The notes beneath the pieces were generated by a model, which was not told where the DNA came from, made no database searches, and worked only from the letters and a program-made list of their open reading frames with translations. From Parasulfitobacter algicola (GTDB taxonomy: Bacteria; Pseudomonadota; Alphaproteobacteria; Rhodobacterales; Rhodobacteraceae): a DNA stretch of 64,000 nucleotides. The stretch's first letter is position 1, and every line of letters starts with the position of its first letter. Below are positions 1 through 8,373 of this stretch, piece after piece. Where the stretch lies: the NCBI RefSeq assembly GCF_013315265.1, contig NZ_JABUFE010000010.1, forward strand, positions 1 through 64,000, read 5' to 3'. Both the position numbers and the translations under genes were made by a program.

Positions 1-817
1 TGGTATTACCACTGGAATGTTCGCTCGGCACCAGCCCGAGCCAGGCCATCAGCTGGCGGGGATTGTCAAAGCAGGTAATGTCACCGATCTCGGCCACGAC
101 TGTCGAAGCGATCGTGGTGTTCACACCGCGCAGGGCACGCAACGCGTCAACGACCGGTGCAAAATGCCAGTCCGGAATTGCTGCCTCAATAGCTTGATCC
201 AATCTCGCAACCCTTTCTTCGGCCTGATCGATAGTGCGTTTGAGTTCCTCGAAAACGAGCTGTTGATGGTAAAAGCGGAAACGCCGCAGTTCTGCGAGCC
301 ATCGGCGGTGGCGCTTCGTCCAATATTGGCCGTTCTCATAGCGAAGACCGTGCCTGAGTAAGAAACTCAGCAGCTGCATTTTCGAGGCCTTCACCACATC
401 GACAGCCTGTTTGCGCGCTCGGATCAGATCCCGCATCGCTTCCTGCTCTTCATCTGGTGTCCAGATTGGCGTCAACTCTCCAGCCCGCCAGAGCCGGGCC
501 AGCATCTGCGCATCGCGCCTGTCAGTCTTGACCCTGTGACCGGCTTTGCGTGGGATCATCGATGGTGAGACCACCGCGCATTCAAATCCAAGTTTGGTCA
601 GATGTCTGTGAAGGCCATAGCCGCAAGGACCAGCTTCATAACAAAATGAAGGGGTGTGCCCGTTCTTGATCAATGTCTTCGTAAGTCTCAGAGCAGCATC
701 CGCCGAATTTACAACAGTGCCATAAAATCTGACTTCGCCACCGCGCCCGTCTTCTGCAACCGCCACAGCAATCGTGTCCTTGTGGACGTCCAGACCCACA
801 TGCAGCGTCTTGTTCAT
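1..817 (-). CDS. IS110-family transposase, partial (runs off left edge)
   Basis: An open frame runs from an ATG at 817 leftwards to the window edge, about 272 codons with no stop. It encodes the N-terminal RuvC-like DEDD catalytic domain of IS110/IS1111 elements: GLDVHKD at about residue 10, CYEAGPCGYGL near residue 61 (Glu), and KTDRRDA near residues 97-103 (two Asp). The visible end (MAWLGLVPSEHSS) is the start of the C-terminal transposase_20 domain with its catalytic serine region. A strong GGAGG lies 8 bases before the chosen ATG; an ATG two codons further upstream is too close to it. These enzymes insert DNA guided by an element-encoded RNA. Identification is firm; whether the C-terminus is intact cannot be seen. 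Confidence 0.9.
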   Translation of the reverse strand, partial: MNKTLHVGLDVHKDTIAVAVAEDGRGGEVRFYGTVVNSADAALRLTKTLIKNGHTPSFCYEAGPCGYGLHRHLTKLGFECAVVSPSMIPRKAGHRVKTDRRDAQMLARLWRAGELTPIWTPDEEQEAMRDLIRARKQAVDVVKASKMQLLSFLLRHGLRYENGQYWTKRHRRWLAELRRFRFYHQQLVFEELKRTIDQAEERVARLDQAIEAAIPDWHFAPVVDALRALRGVNTTIASTVVAEIGDITCFDNPRQLMAWLGLVPSEHSSGNT

Positions 818-823
818 TTGCAT

Positions 824-950
824 TTCCTCCGTCGAAAAATCTTTAGTTCGTCGAGAAAAACACGGCAAACAGCGTTGCCGCAAAAACGCTCATCTGGCCT
901 AAGCCCCGATCGGCTTAGCCGCCATTCGTGCGGAGTACGACGAATGGCCT
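824..950 (-). ncRNA. Candidate IS110 bridge RNA / left-end region
   Basis: The roughly 130 bases directly upstream of the IS110 transposase hold three stem-loops in a row. CGGCAA/TTGCCG pairs 863-868 with 875-880, CTAAGCC/GGCTTAG pairs 899-905 with 912-918, and a 9-bp stem pairs 921-929 with 940-948. In IS110-group elements the non-coding end upstream of the transposase encodes a structured guide (bridge) RNA. The position and stems fit this, but neither the exact ends nor the guide loops were assigned. They could also be ordinary regulatory hairpins. Confidence 0.4.
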
Positions 951-997
951 GAAGGAGCCAAGAGTGCATGATGCTGCGCAATATGTGAATGTCGGCT

Positions 998-1807
998 TCA
1001 GTAGCAATCCCCTCTAATCACCCACGAATCCGAAGTCTTGAATATGTAGAATGAACCTGCATCGCCGAGAGACATTTTGCCTTTGTCGGTTGAGTCGACC
1101 TGAAAGAAAAACTGCGCGTCTTTGGGCCAGTTGGAACCCTGAATCCATGTTGGCCAACCGCCAATTTTAACCGGGTACTTGCTACGCAGTTCGTGGTATC
1201 TGTCAGATGAGTGTTTGCTACTAAAGAACCAATCATTTGCGGAAGCTCTGGCAACGTTTGTCGGCACTTCACCGGCCATGTCTTCCCAGCTTGGTTTCTC
1301 GGCTATCGTTTCACGCCAGAATACAGGAAATGTTGGTAAGTCGGAACTTTCCCTGTAGCCACCCCCAAGAGGGACAAGGTTTCTGACGTCGGTGTACGTC
1401 CGAACAAGAAATCCATTTCCGTTTTCTGCGCCCCAGAAAGTTGAGGATTGCAAATCCATCCAGATGTTTATGAGCGCAAGCCCTTCGAACGCGGGTGGAA
1501 TTTCCGGTAACTCATCAACACGAATTTGCAGTACAGGATGCATCATTTGTCCCGACCGATTGCAAACAGGAACTTCCTCATCTTGCGCACCTAGAAAATT
1601 TCCACCCCACCAGCTTGTAGCCCTGTTTTCCTTTTGGGGTTTGCTCCCGCCGATCTCCCCTAGAATTGCAGTTTTCGCAAGCTCATTTAGTCGATGCATC
1701 GCCGTTTGCATCTCCTGATGTGTGGGTTCAACTGCCCTTGCTCCCACGATTTGAGGTGAAGAAACTGGTCGGGAAAATAGTGACTTGATCCAATCGAGAA
1801 ACCGCAT
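998..1807 (-). CDS. DUF1963 (YwqG-like) family protein
   Basis: A 269-residue protein with no signal peptide. The C-terminal half carries typical DUF1963 features: KIGGWPTWIQ, a run of aromatic residues followed by a Q-V-D strand, and a GDAGSFYIF segment. The N-terminus (MRFLDWIKSLFSRP) is amphipathic and could touch the membrane. DUF1963 proteins are cytoplasmic beta-rich proteins of unknown biochemical role. The gene sits alone between the IS110 element and the back of the broken CoA-transferase, with no operon partner. The ATG at 1807 is the only sensible start. The family call is reasonably sure; the function is not known. Confidence 0.75.
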   Translation of the reverse strand: MRFLDWIKSLFSRPVSSPQIVGARAVEPTHQEMQTAMHRLNELAKTAILGEIGGSKPQKENRATSWWGGNFLGAQDEEVPVCNRSGQMMHPVLQIRVDELPEIPPAFEGLALINIWMDLQSSTFWGAENGNGFLVRTYTDVRNLVPLGGGYRESSDLPTFPVFWRETIAEKPSWEDMAGEVPTNVARASANDWFFSSKHSSDRYHELRSKYPVKIGGWPTWIQGSNWPKDAQFFFQVDSTDKGKMSLGDAGSFYIFKTSDSWVIRGDCY

Positions 1808-2098
1808 GTTATCGTCTTCTTTAGGTTACTGCACCCAAGGTATCCGGAAAGGCTGTGACGCGATAGCCGTCATTCGCCCTAACTCCGCGAACAGCAGCTC
1901 CGTCCCGCAAGTCGGAAAATGACTCTTGATACCGTGAACAGCTAGTGTGGGTATAAGGTGGCTTCTCTGAGATACTTTCCATAACAGCAAGATGATACGT
2001 CCAACCACACCGGTTTCACCGAGTGTGCACCCAGTCACACGCTGTAAACACAATCGTTCTTCTTGCGATACTGTCCTGCCTGCCATCGGGGTCAACGA

Positions 2099-3202
2099 TT
2101 AAGTGTCCGGTTTTGCAGGCGATGCCTTGTCAAGAATGAGACGAGAGCGTGAGAATGTAATCGGCGTTCTAATACCCGACACCCCTTTGGGTGATATTAG
2201 CATCCCGCGATGGACGATCTGTGGGTCAGTCAGGGCCTCTTTCACGTCGTTGATGGGCCCGGCTGGGACTTCCGCGGCCTCCAACGCCTCCAAGATTTCC
2301 GCCTTTGTCCAACCGAACAAAAGGTTTGTCAAAAGCGCCGTCAGTGCCTTTCGATTTGCAACACGGTCAGGGTTCTGCTGGAACCTTTGATCCCCAGCAA
2401 TCTGCAGCGCGCCTAGAACATCGCAAAGCGACTGGAATTGCCGATCATTCCCGCCGGCAATGATGATATGGCCGTCTGACGTTGGAAATGTCTGGTAGGG
2501 CACGATATTCGGATGGGCGTTTCCCAGTCGTCTTGGGGCCTGACCTGTCGCCAGATAATTCATCGCCTGATTGGCCAACACACCCGTCATACAGTCGAAC
2601 AACGCGATATCGATCTGCTGACCTAGCCCGCTTTTTTCCCGCTCAGCCAAGGCGGCCTGAATACCGATGACACCATATAATCCGGAAAAAATATCGGCAA
2701 AGGCAATGCCAATTTTTTGGTGTGCGGCGTCTGGCTCCCCCGTCTGGCTCATGATGCCGGACATGCCTTGGATCAGAAAACGTAACCTGCGCGGTGTGCG
2801 TATGGTCCGTCCTGCCCAAACCCCGTGACCGAGCAATAGATCAGCCGCGGAAACATCTCGTGCAGGCTGTTGTCGTCGAGCCCGAATTTCTTCAGACCCC
2901 CGACCTTAAAGTTTTCGATCAAAACGTCGGCCTGCGCGATCTCTTCAATCAGCGCGGCCCGCGACGCCGGATCGTTGAAATCAACAGCAATGCTGTTCTT
3001 ATCGCGATTGGCACGAAAGTAGGCAGCCGATCGATCGCCGTTATGGTCAATGAACGGTGGTCCCATGACCGGGTATTATCCCCCTGCGGCTTTCGACTTT
3101 GAGTACATCCGCACCCAGATCCGCCAAGGTCTGTCCGATCTATGGGCCAGCCAGAATCCGCGCGAGTTCAACGACTTTTAGGCCGGACAGTGGCGCGGTC
3201 AT
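2099..3202 (-). pseudogene. CaiB/BaiF family III CoA-transferase, broken
   Basis: Three reading-frame pieces together match a class III CoA-transferase. The start MTAPLSGLKVVELARILAGP is followed at once by TAG (3142-3140) where the family has Trp. A frameshift near 3070-3090 then leads into GPPFIDHNGDRSAAYF...GFGQDGPYAHRAGY. A second frameshift near 2775-2785 leads into FLIQGMSGIMSQTGEPD and continues to a normal C-terminus. The active-site Asp region (ENFKVGGLKKFGLD) is still present. The ATG overlaps the enamidase stop as ATGA, so the two genes formed one operon. These enzymes move CoA between acids, and next to glutaryl-CoA dehydrogenase they usually activate glutarate. One nonsense and two frameshifts make it non-functional as read. 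Confidence 0.88.
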
Positions 3203-4362
3203 TTGACGTGCTCGGGAAACCTGTTTGCGGGTGGCGTGTTCCGGGATCGTTCGGTGCGGACGATACCGTCGATGATCGTCATGCCGACCCCGGGCAGATT
3301 GCCAAGTTGAATGGATTCCAGCATCGTCTTGCCAGGCGCATGTTGTGCCTGATCCAGCAGAACAAAGTCAGCGCTGTAGCCTTTTTCGATCAGACCGACA
3401 TCCAGATTACGCTGTCGTGCGGTGTTTCCGTTGCCAAAGCAGAATGCCTGTTCAGCAGGAACATTGCCGAAGGCGGATAACATCGCAATCATCCGCAGGA
3501 TACCCAGCGGCTGCACACCGGATCCCGCCGGACCATCAGTGCCAAGAATGACCTGATTGAGTTTTCCCAGCTCTCTTGCGGTGTTTACAGTCAGGACAGC
3601 AGCGCGCTCATTGCCGTTGTGCACAATTTCGAACGCGGCTTTGCAGCTTTCACACAAACAGATGATCTGATCGTCGGGCAGCGCGGAATGCCCGCCATTG
3701 ATGTGCCCGATCACATCTGTACCGGTTTCCATGACCATATCTGCGTCAATCAGGCCTGACCCAGGAATAGATGGGCCACCTGTGTGGATCGTGCTTTGCA
3801 TCCCGTATTTACGGGCCCACCCGACCATCTTTTGCGCGGTCTTACCATCCTTGACGGTGCCAAGTCCGACCTCGCCCAACAAGCGCACACCTGCCTTCGC
3901 CATCTCGGCAAAGTCTTCCTCGATCATGCCTTTTTCAATAACCGGCGCGCCGGCATGAACCTTGACGCCCGAAGGCCGGAAATTTTCGTACCAGCGTTGC
4001 GACGCAATCGCCATTGCCTTGAGCCCGACAATGTCTTTTGGGCGGCCCGGCATATGCACCTCACCGGCAGAGATCATGGTGGTAACGCCGCCATGCAATG
4101 TCGAATCGATCCAGTGAAGCTGTTGCTGGCGGGGGGTATAGTCGCCGACAACTGGGTGGACATGACTGTCGATCAGCCCGGGTGCCAACGTGACGCCCTT
4201 GGCGTCAACCTCGGTCGTGGCACCGCTGCAATCAAGGTCTTTTTCATTCCCCCATGCGTCGATTTTCCCATCAATAGCAATTAGGCAATTCCCGTCGAAA
4301 ACAGGGCTTTCCAATTTACCCGACAGGATTTGGCCAATGTTTTTGATCACAAGTTTCTGCAT
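3199..4362 (-). CDS. ena: Enamidase-like amidohydrolase (nicotinate pathway type)
   Basis: A 387-residue metal-dependent amidohydrolase. It follows Eubacterium barkeri enamidase along most of its length: an N-terminal KNIGQILSG strand, GVTTMISAG, PGRPKD, GVKVHAGA, GEVGLGTVKDG and a C-terminal RSRNTPPA. That enzyme opens the ring of 1,4,5,6-tetrahydro-6-oxonicotinate to 2-formylglutarate and ammonia. Likely metal ligands are H67 and H69 (SHVHP), E164, H193 (IHTGG), H220 (GHINGG) and D276 (GTDGP). It is cytoplasmic, with no signal peptide. It leads a two-gene operon with the broken CoA-transferase and faces the fdxA-fpr-gcdH operon across a promoter region with two copies of the palindromic operator. 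The reading frame is intact although its partners are not. The substrate is inferred from family and context. Confidence 0.8.
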   Translation of the reverse strand: MQKLVIKNIGQILSGKLESPVFDGNCLIAIDGKIDAWGNEKDLDCSGATTEVDAKGVTLAPGLIDSHVHPVVGDYTPRQQQLHWIDSTLHGGVTTMISAGEVHMPGRPKDIVGLKAMAIASQRWYENFRPSGVKVHAGAPVIEKGMIEEDFAEMAKAGVRLLGEVGLGTVKDGKTAQKMVGWARKYGMQSTIHTGGPSIPGSGLIDADMVMETGTDVIGHINGGHSALPDDQIICLCESCKAAFEIVHNGNERAAVLTVNTARELGKLNQVILGTDGPAGSGVQPLGILRMIAMLSAFGNVPAEQAFCFGNGNTARQRNLDVGLIEKGYSADFVLLDQAQHAPGKTMLESIQLGNLPGVGMTIIDGIVRTERSRNTPPANRFPEHVK

Positions 4363-4381
4363 GGGCAGCTCCGATTATTTG

Positions 4382-4393
4382 TTAGTATACGAA
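4382..4393. promoter_or_regulatory. Palindromic operator TTNGTATACNAA, copy 1
   Basis: TTAGTATACGAA is a perfect TTN-GTATAC-NAA palindrome ending 20 bases before the enamidase ATG. Similar sites lie at 4483-4494, 11627-11638 and 13078-13089. GntR-family (FadR/VanR type) regulators commonly bind GTATAC-centred palindromes. No such regulator is encoded in the window. Confidence 0.6.
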
Positions 4394-4482
4394 TATATTT
4401 GACGTGTTGGCGTCAAGTGCTTTCGCCACTGATTGTCTGACGCGCAACCGGCTTGACAGGCCGGTGATACCCCGTTTATTTG

Positions 4483-4494
4483 TTTGTATACTAA
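4483..4494. promoter_or_regulatory. Palindromic operator TTNGTATACNAA, copy 2
   Basis: TTTGTATACTAA matches the palindrome exactly and ends 17 bases before the fdxA start. With copy 1 it brackets the divergent promoter region of the catabolic genes, so both operons are probably controlled by one repressor. Confidence 0.6.
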
Positions 4495-4510
4495 CGAATT
4501 TGGATTTACT

Positions 4511-4836
4511 ATGACTTACGTTGTCACTGACGCCTGCATCAACTGTAAGTACCAGGATTGCATCTAGGTTTGTCCTGTCGATTGCTTTTATGAGGGCTAA
4601 AATGTGGTCTTCATCAACACCGAGGAATGCATCGACTGCGGGGGCTGTCAACCTGAATGCCCGGTTGATGCTATCAAGCCTGACACGATTGACGGCGCCG
4701 TTTTGTGGATCGCGTTGAACCAGAAGTTTGCCGAACAATGGCCCAACATTTGCGTCAAGAGGATCCGCCCACCGATGCTGACGATTGGCGCAACAAAACT
4801 GATAAGCTGGCGCTTTTGTCGGAAGCCCCGGCCTGA
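4511..4836 (+). pseudogene. fdxA: 7Fe-type ferredoxin FdxA, broken
   Basis: Read from the ATG at 4511 the sequence spells a FdxA-type ferredoxin: MTYVVTDACINCKYQDC, then CPVDCFYEG, then ECIDCGGCQPECPVDAIKPDT, giving the cysteine pattern for a 3Fe-4S and a 4Fe-4S cluster. TAG at 4565-4567 replaces the Glu/Val codon before VCP, and TAA at 4598-4600 replaces the Glu of YEGE. A one-base loss near 4760 shifts the frame, and the normal C-terminus (EDPPTDADDW...SEAPA, stop 4834-4836) continues in another frame. Three independent lesions make it a clear pseudogene. It would have carried electrons between the Fpr encoded just downstream and a ferredoxin-dependent enzyme. Confidence 0.9.
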
Positions 4837-4852
4837 CAAAAGGAGAAACCAC

Positions 4853-5662
4853 ATGCCGTTGGACAAATCAAAAGGTGACCGCGACTACCCTATCCCGGCA
4901 GGTGTATTTGCCGAAACGGTCACATCGGTCGAACATTACACCGACCGACTGTTCAAGTTCCGGATCACTCGCCCAGCGTCGTTCCGGTTTCGGTCCGGCG
5001 AATTCGTCATGATCGCTCTGCCGAATGCAGAAAAGCCCGTTTTTCGCGCCTACTCCATCGCCTCGCCCAGCTGGGACGAAGAGTTGGAGTTCTATTCCAT
5101 CAAGGTCCCTGATGGGCCACTGACCGAGCATCTGCAGAAGATCAAGGTCGGCGATACGATGCTGATGCGCAAAAAACCCACGGGCACACTGGTGAATGAC
5201 GCATTGCTGCCGGGCAAGAGGTTGTGGATGTTTTCAACAGGCACCGGCATCGCCCCCTTTGCTAGCCTGATCCGGGACCCCGAAACCTACGAGAAGTTTG
5301 ACGAGGTTATACTGACGCACACATGCCGCGACGTCGGTGAATTGAAGTACGGTCAGGACCTTGTCGCTGACCTCAAAGATGACCCTTTGGTCGGAGAATT
5401 CGCCCAAGGCCTGCGCCACTACTGCACCGTGACCCGCGAAGACTATCCATTTCAGGGGCGCATCACCGATTTGATGGCGTCGGGCAAGGTGTTCAAAGAT
5501 CTGGACCTGCCCCCGATTGCGTCAGAGACGGATCGGGGCATGATTTGCGGCTCAATGGAGATGCTACGCGACACCAAAGCCATGCTAGAACAGTTCGGCC
5601 TTGTCGAAGGCGCGAACAACCGCCCCGACACGTTTGTCGTCGAACGCGCATTTGTCGATTAG
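4853..5662 (+). CDS. fpr: Ferredoxin--NADP+ reductase
   Basis: A 269-residue FAD flavoprotein of the bacterial Fpr class. The FAD-binding barrel carries FRAYSIASP (the RxYS motif) near residues 63-71. The NADP domain carries FSTGTGIAPF near residues 124-133 and ICGSMEMLRDT near residues 226-236. It moves electrons between NADPH and ferredoxin. The start at 4853 has AGGAG eight bases upstream; a longer open frame reaching back into the ferredoxin remnant is not a real fusion. It is the middle gene of fdxA-fpr-gcdH, and its frame is intact while both neighbours are broken. Specific pairing with the pathway's reductase is inferred from position. Confidence 0.9.
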   Translation: MPLDKSKGDRDYPIPAGVFAETVTSVEHYTDRLFKFRITRPASFRFRSGEFVMIALPNAEKPVFRAYSIASPSWDEELEFYSIKVPDGPLTEHLQKIKVGDTMLMRKKPTGTLVNDALLPGKRLWMFSTGTGIAPFASLIRDPETYEKFDEVILTHTCRDVGELKYGQDLVADLKDDPLVGEFAQGLRHYCTVTREDYPFQGRITDLMASGKVFKDLDLPPIASETDRGMICGSMEMLRDTKAMLEQFGLVEGANNRPDTFVVERAFVD

Positions 5663-5671
5663 GAGACTGAT

Positions 5672-6885
5672 ATGGCCAAGGATCTATCCGCCCACAGCAA
5701 ACCGGACCTTGGCCCGTTCAACTGGGCCGATCCGTTCTTGCTGAATGACCAGCTCCGCGTGGACGAGCGTATGATCCAGAACAGTGACCGCGCCTATGCG
5801 CAGGACAAACTGTTGCCGCGTGTCATGTGTGCGTTTTAGAACGAAACCACCGACCCCGCCATTTTTGCCGAAATGGGCGAAATGGGTCTGCTCGGTACGA
5901 CGATCCCCGAAGAATACGGGGGATTGGGCGCAAATTACGTGGCCTACGGTCTTGTCGCCCGCGAGGTTGAACGCATCGACAGCGGCTATCGGTCGATGAT
6001 GTCGGTGCAGTGCAGCTTGGTGATGTATCCGATTTATGCCTACGGAACCCAGAAACAGCGGCAGAAATACCTGCCCAAACTGGCCAGCGGCGAAAGCATT
6101 GGCTGCTTTGGCCTGACGGAACCCGATGCCAGGTCTGATCCGGATGTTATGAAAACCACGGCACGCAAGACGGATGGCGGGTATGTCCTGAACGGTTCCA
6201 AAATGTGGATTTCGAACGCGCCGATCGCAGATGTCTTCGTTGTTTGGGCCAAGTCTGATGCCCACGGCGGAAAGATCAAAGGGGTCGTTCTGGAAAAGGG
6301 ATGAAGGGGCTATCCGCTCCAAAGATCACGGGCAAGATGTCCTTGCGCGCTTCGGTCACCAGCGAAATCGTAATGGATCAGGTCGAAGTCGGCGACGATG
6401 CATTGCTGCCCGATGTCTAAGGACTCAAAGGGTCGTTCGGCTGTCTGAACCGTGCGCGATATGGCATTGCCTGGGGTGTGATGGGCGCAGCCGAGGAATA
6501 CTGGCATCGCGCCCGACAGTATGGTTTGGATCGCAAACAATTCAACAAACCCTTGGCTGCAACCCAGCTTTTCCAGTTGAAACTGGCCAACATGCAGACA
6601 GAAATCGCGCTGGGGCTTCAAGCGGCATTGCGGGTCGGGCGTTTGCTGGACACAGCAAGCGCAGCGCCCGAAATGATCTCAATGATCAAGCGGAATAACT
6701 GCGGCAAGGCGCTGGACATCGCGCGCGTCTCACGGGACATGCATGGGTGCAACGGCATCAGCCAAGAATACCATGTTATGCGCCATATGGTGAACCTTGA
6801 AACGGTAAACACCTATGAAGGCACCCATGATGTGCACGCGCTGATCCTCGGGCGGGCGCAGACGGGGCTTCAGGCATTTGTATGA
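5672..6885 (+). pseudogene. gcdH: Glutaryl-CoA dehydrogenase, broken
   Basis: The gene begins 9 bases after fpr and encodes an acyl-CoA dehydrogenase of the glutaryl-CoA type, which turns glutaryl-CoA into crotonyl-CoA and CO2. Lesions: TAG at 5837-5839 (codon 56), a frameshift at about 6300 just after VVLEKG with TGA at 6302-6304, and TAA at 6418-6420 within the DVxGLKG segment. After these the frame is clean to the end ([20 protein letters not shown], containing the catalytic Glu). The flavin-loop motif reads TEPDARSD instead of TEPDAGSD, a further sign of relaxed selection. It cannot make a full protein. Confidence 0.92.
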
Positions 6886-6921
6886 GAACGGATACCAACA
6901 AGAACCTGATCGACGGAGTCT

Positions 6922-6947
6922 GCCCAAGTGATCAGGCGGGCTTTTTT
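6922..6947. terminator. Weak terminator candidate after gcdH
   Basis: GCCC (6922-6925) can pair with GGGC (6938-6941), followed by six T. The stem is short with a large loop, so this is a weak call. It lies between the convergent gcdH remnant and livF. Confidence 0.35.
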
Positions 6948-6953
6948 GCGCCT

Positions 6954-7649
6954 TCAGACGCCCAAATGCTGCGCGATGATTGATGGATCCTGCTTTAGCG
7001 TAGCCGCATCCGTTGTTCTGACATCGCGACCATTTTCAATGAATGTCACGCGGTCGGCAATCGACAGGACGGCATCAACCCGCTGTTCGACCAGTATGAT
7101 GGCGAACCCTTCATCCCGCATCTTCACGATCACCTGACGGATCTGTTCGATCATGGACGGCTGGAGACCTTCGGTCGGTTCGTCTAGCAGTAACACTTTC
7201 GGTCTGAGACATAGCGCACGCGCTGTGGCCAGCATCTGCTGCTCTCCACCCGACAGGGTGCCGGCCTGCTGATCAAGTCGTTCTCTGAGCCGGGGGAACA
7301 AATCCAGCACCCAGTCACGGGTATCCCGGCTTTGCTTGCGGGTCATTAGACCGATTTCAATATTCTCATCAACGGTCAGTTCCTTGAAAAGCCTGCGACC
7401 CTGCGGGATATACCCGATCCCTTGTCGCGGCACGTGATGGGCTGGAAGCCGGTGCAGTTCCTGTCCTTCAAGCGTGACAGTGCCAGACGTGACAGGCAGC
7501 AAGCCCATGATTGCCTTCATCATGGTTGTCTTACCTGCACCGTTCCGGCCCAGAAGGCACAGAATTTCCGAAGACTGTGCCTTGAGCGACGCACCATAAA
7601 GCACTTTGACGGGGCCATATCCGGTATGGATATCGTTGACTTCAAGCAT
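6954..7649 (-). CDS. livF: Branched-chain-type ABC transporter ATPase LivF
   Basis: A 231-residue ABC ATPase with Walker A GRNGAGKTT (about residues 34-42), signature LSGGEQQM, and Walker B KVLLLDEPTEGL. It is the LivF paralogue of HAAT-family importers. The ATG overlaps the end of livG by 8 bases, so it is the last gene of the SBP-livH-livM-livG-livF operon. With LivG it powers uptake through LivH/LivM. The substrate cannot be read from the ATPase. Operon control through the palindromic operator at 11627-11638 suggests a substrate of the neighbouring catabolic pathway rather than an amino acid. Confidence 0.9.
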   Translation of the reverse strand: MLEVNDIHTGYGPVKVLYGASLKAQSSEILCLLGRNGAGKTTMMKAIMGLLPVTSGTVTLEGQELHRLPAHHVPRQGIGYIPQGRRLFKELTVDENIEIGLMTRKQSRDTRDWVLDLFPRLRERLDQQAGTLSGGEQQMLATARALCLRPKVLLLDEPTEGLQPSMIEQIRQVIVKMRDEGFAIILVEQRVDAVLSIADRVTFIENGRDVRTTDAATLKQDPSIIAQHLGV

Positions 7650-8373
7650 CTACCGTCTTTCCAAGATAGGCCGCTTGCACCGATGCATTTGCGCTGATTT
7701 CCGCGGGCGTGCCTTCGGCGAGCAACATTCCCTGATCCAGCACCGCGATATGATCAGCGGTGTCCATGACCACTTTCATGTTATGCTCAATCAGAAGTAT
7801 CGTCGTATGCCCGGCAAGTGATCTGATCAGCGTGATGAAGTCGTTGATTTCTGTTTCAGCCAACCCTTGCGTCGGCTCATCCAGAATGAAGAGTTTCGGT
7901 TCTTGGGCTAGGCCCATGGCTATTTCCAGAAGGCGTTGGTGACCATAGCTCAGATCACCTGCGATCTGATCGGCACGATCAGCGATGCCTACTTGATCGA
8001 GTGTCTGATACACCTTTATGTTTAGTGTATTGCCGTCCGCCGACATTGTACGACCTGCGGCGAGGGCTACGTTTTCATGCACGCTTAACCCGGTAAAGAT
8101 CGATGTGATCTGAAACGTATAGGCCAGCCCAAGCTGTATCCTTTTGTGGGCAGGCAAGTGGCTGATATCGCGACCCTCAAAGATAACGCTGCCCTGTGTG
8201 GCAGATGTGCGTCCGCTCAACATGCCGACAAATGTCGATTTGCCAGCGCCATTTGGCCCGATCAGCGCGGTTACCAGCCCCTTCTGCAATGTAAAATCAA
8301 TGTTGGTATTAGCCTGCAAACCGCCATAGGTTTTCGTCAAACCCTTAGTCTCAAGAAGTGTTAAGGCAGCCAT
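7642..8373 (-). CDS. livG: Branched-chain-type ABC transporter ATPase LivG
   Basis: A 243-residue ATPase from the ATG at 8373 (MAALTLLETKGLTKTYGG). A longer open frame upstream overlaps livM and is not credible. Walker A is GPNGAGKSTF, the signature segment is LSYGHQRLLEIAMG (LSYG as usual in LivG), and Walker B is LFILDEPTQGL. LivG-type C-terminal features follow (HTTILLIEHNMKVVM). It starts inside the last codons of livM (13-base overlap) and overlaps livF, so translation is coupled. It is a cytoplasmic subunit of the importer. Confidence 0.9.
   Translation of the reverse strand: MAALTLLETKGLTKTYGGLQANTNIDFTLQKGLVTALIGPNGAGKSTFVGMLSGRTSATQGSVIFEGRDISHLPAHKRIQLGLAYTFQITSIFTGLSVHENVALAAGRTMSADGNTLNIKVYQTLDQVGIADRADQIAGDLSYGHQRLLEIAMGLAQEPKLFILDEPTQGLAETEINDFITLIRSLAGHTTILLIEHNMKVVMDTADHIAVLDQGMLLAEGTPAEISANASVQAAYLGKTVDA

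Noticed and set aside
1826-2095. 89-residue minus-strand frame behind the CoA-transferase
   Set aside because: No motif, signal or ribosome-binding site; unusual composition. The 290-base gap is treated as empty.
4604-5662. Long open frame suggesting a ferredoxin-reductase fusion
   Set aside because: The N-terminal 83 codons are the tail of the broken fdxA gene, read through its frameshift. Fpr has its own ATG and ribosome site at 4853.
5684-6322. 212-residue minus-strand frame
   Set aside because: Antisense to gcdH; it stays open only because of codon bias.
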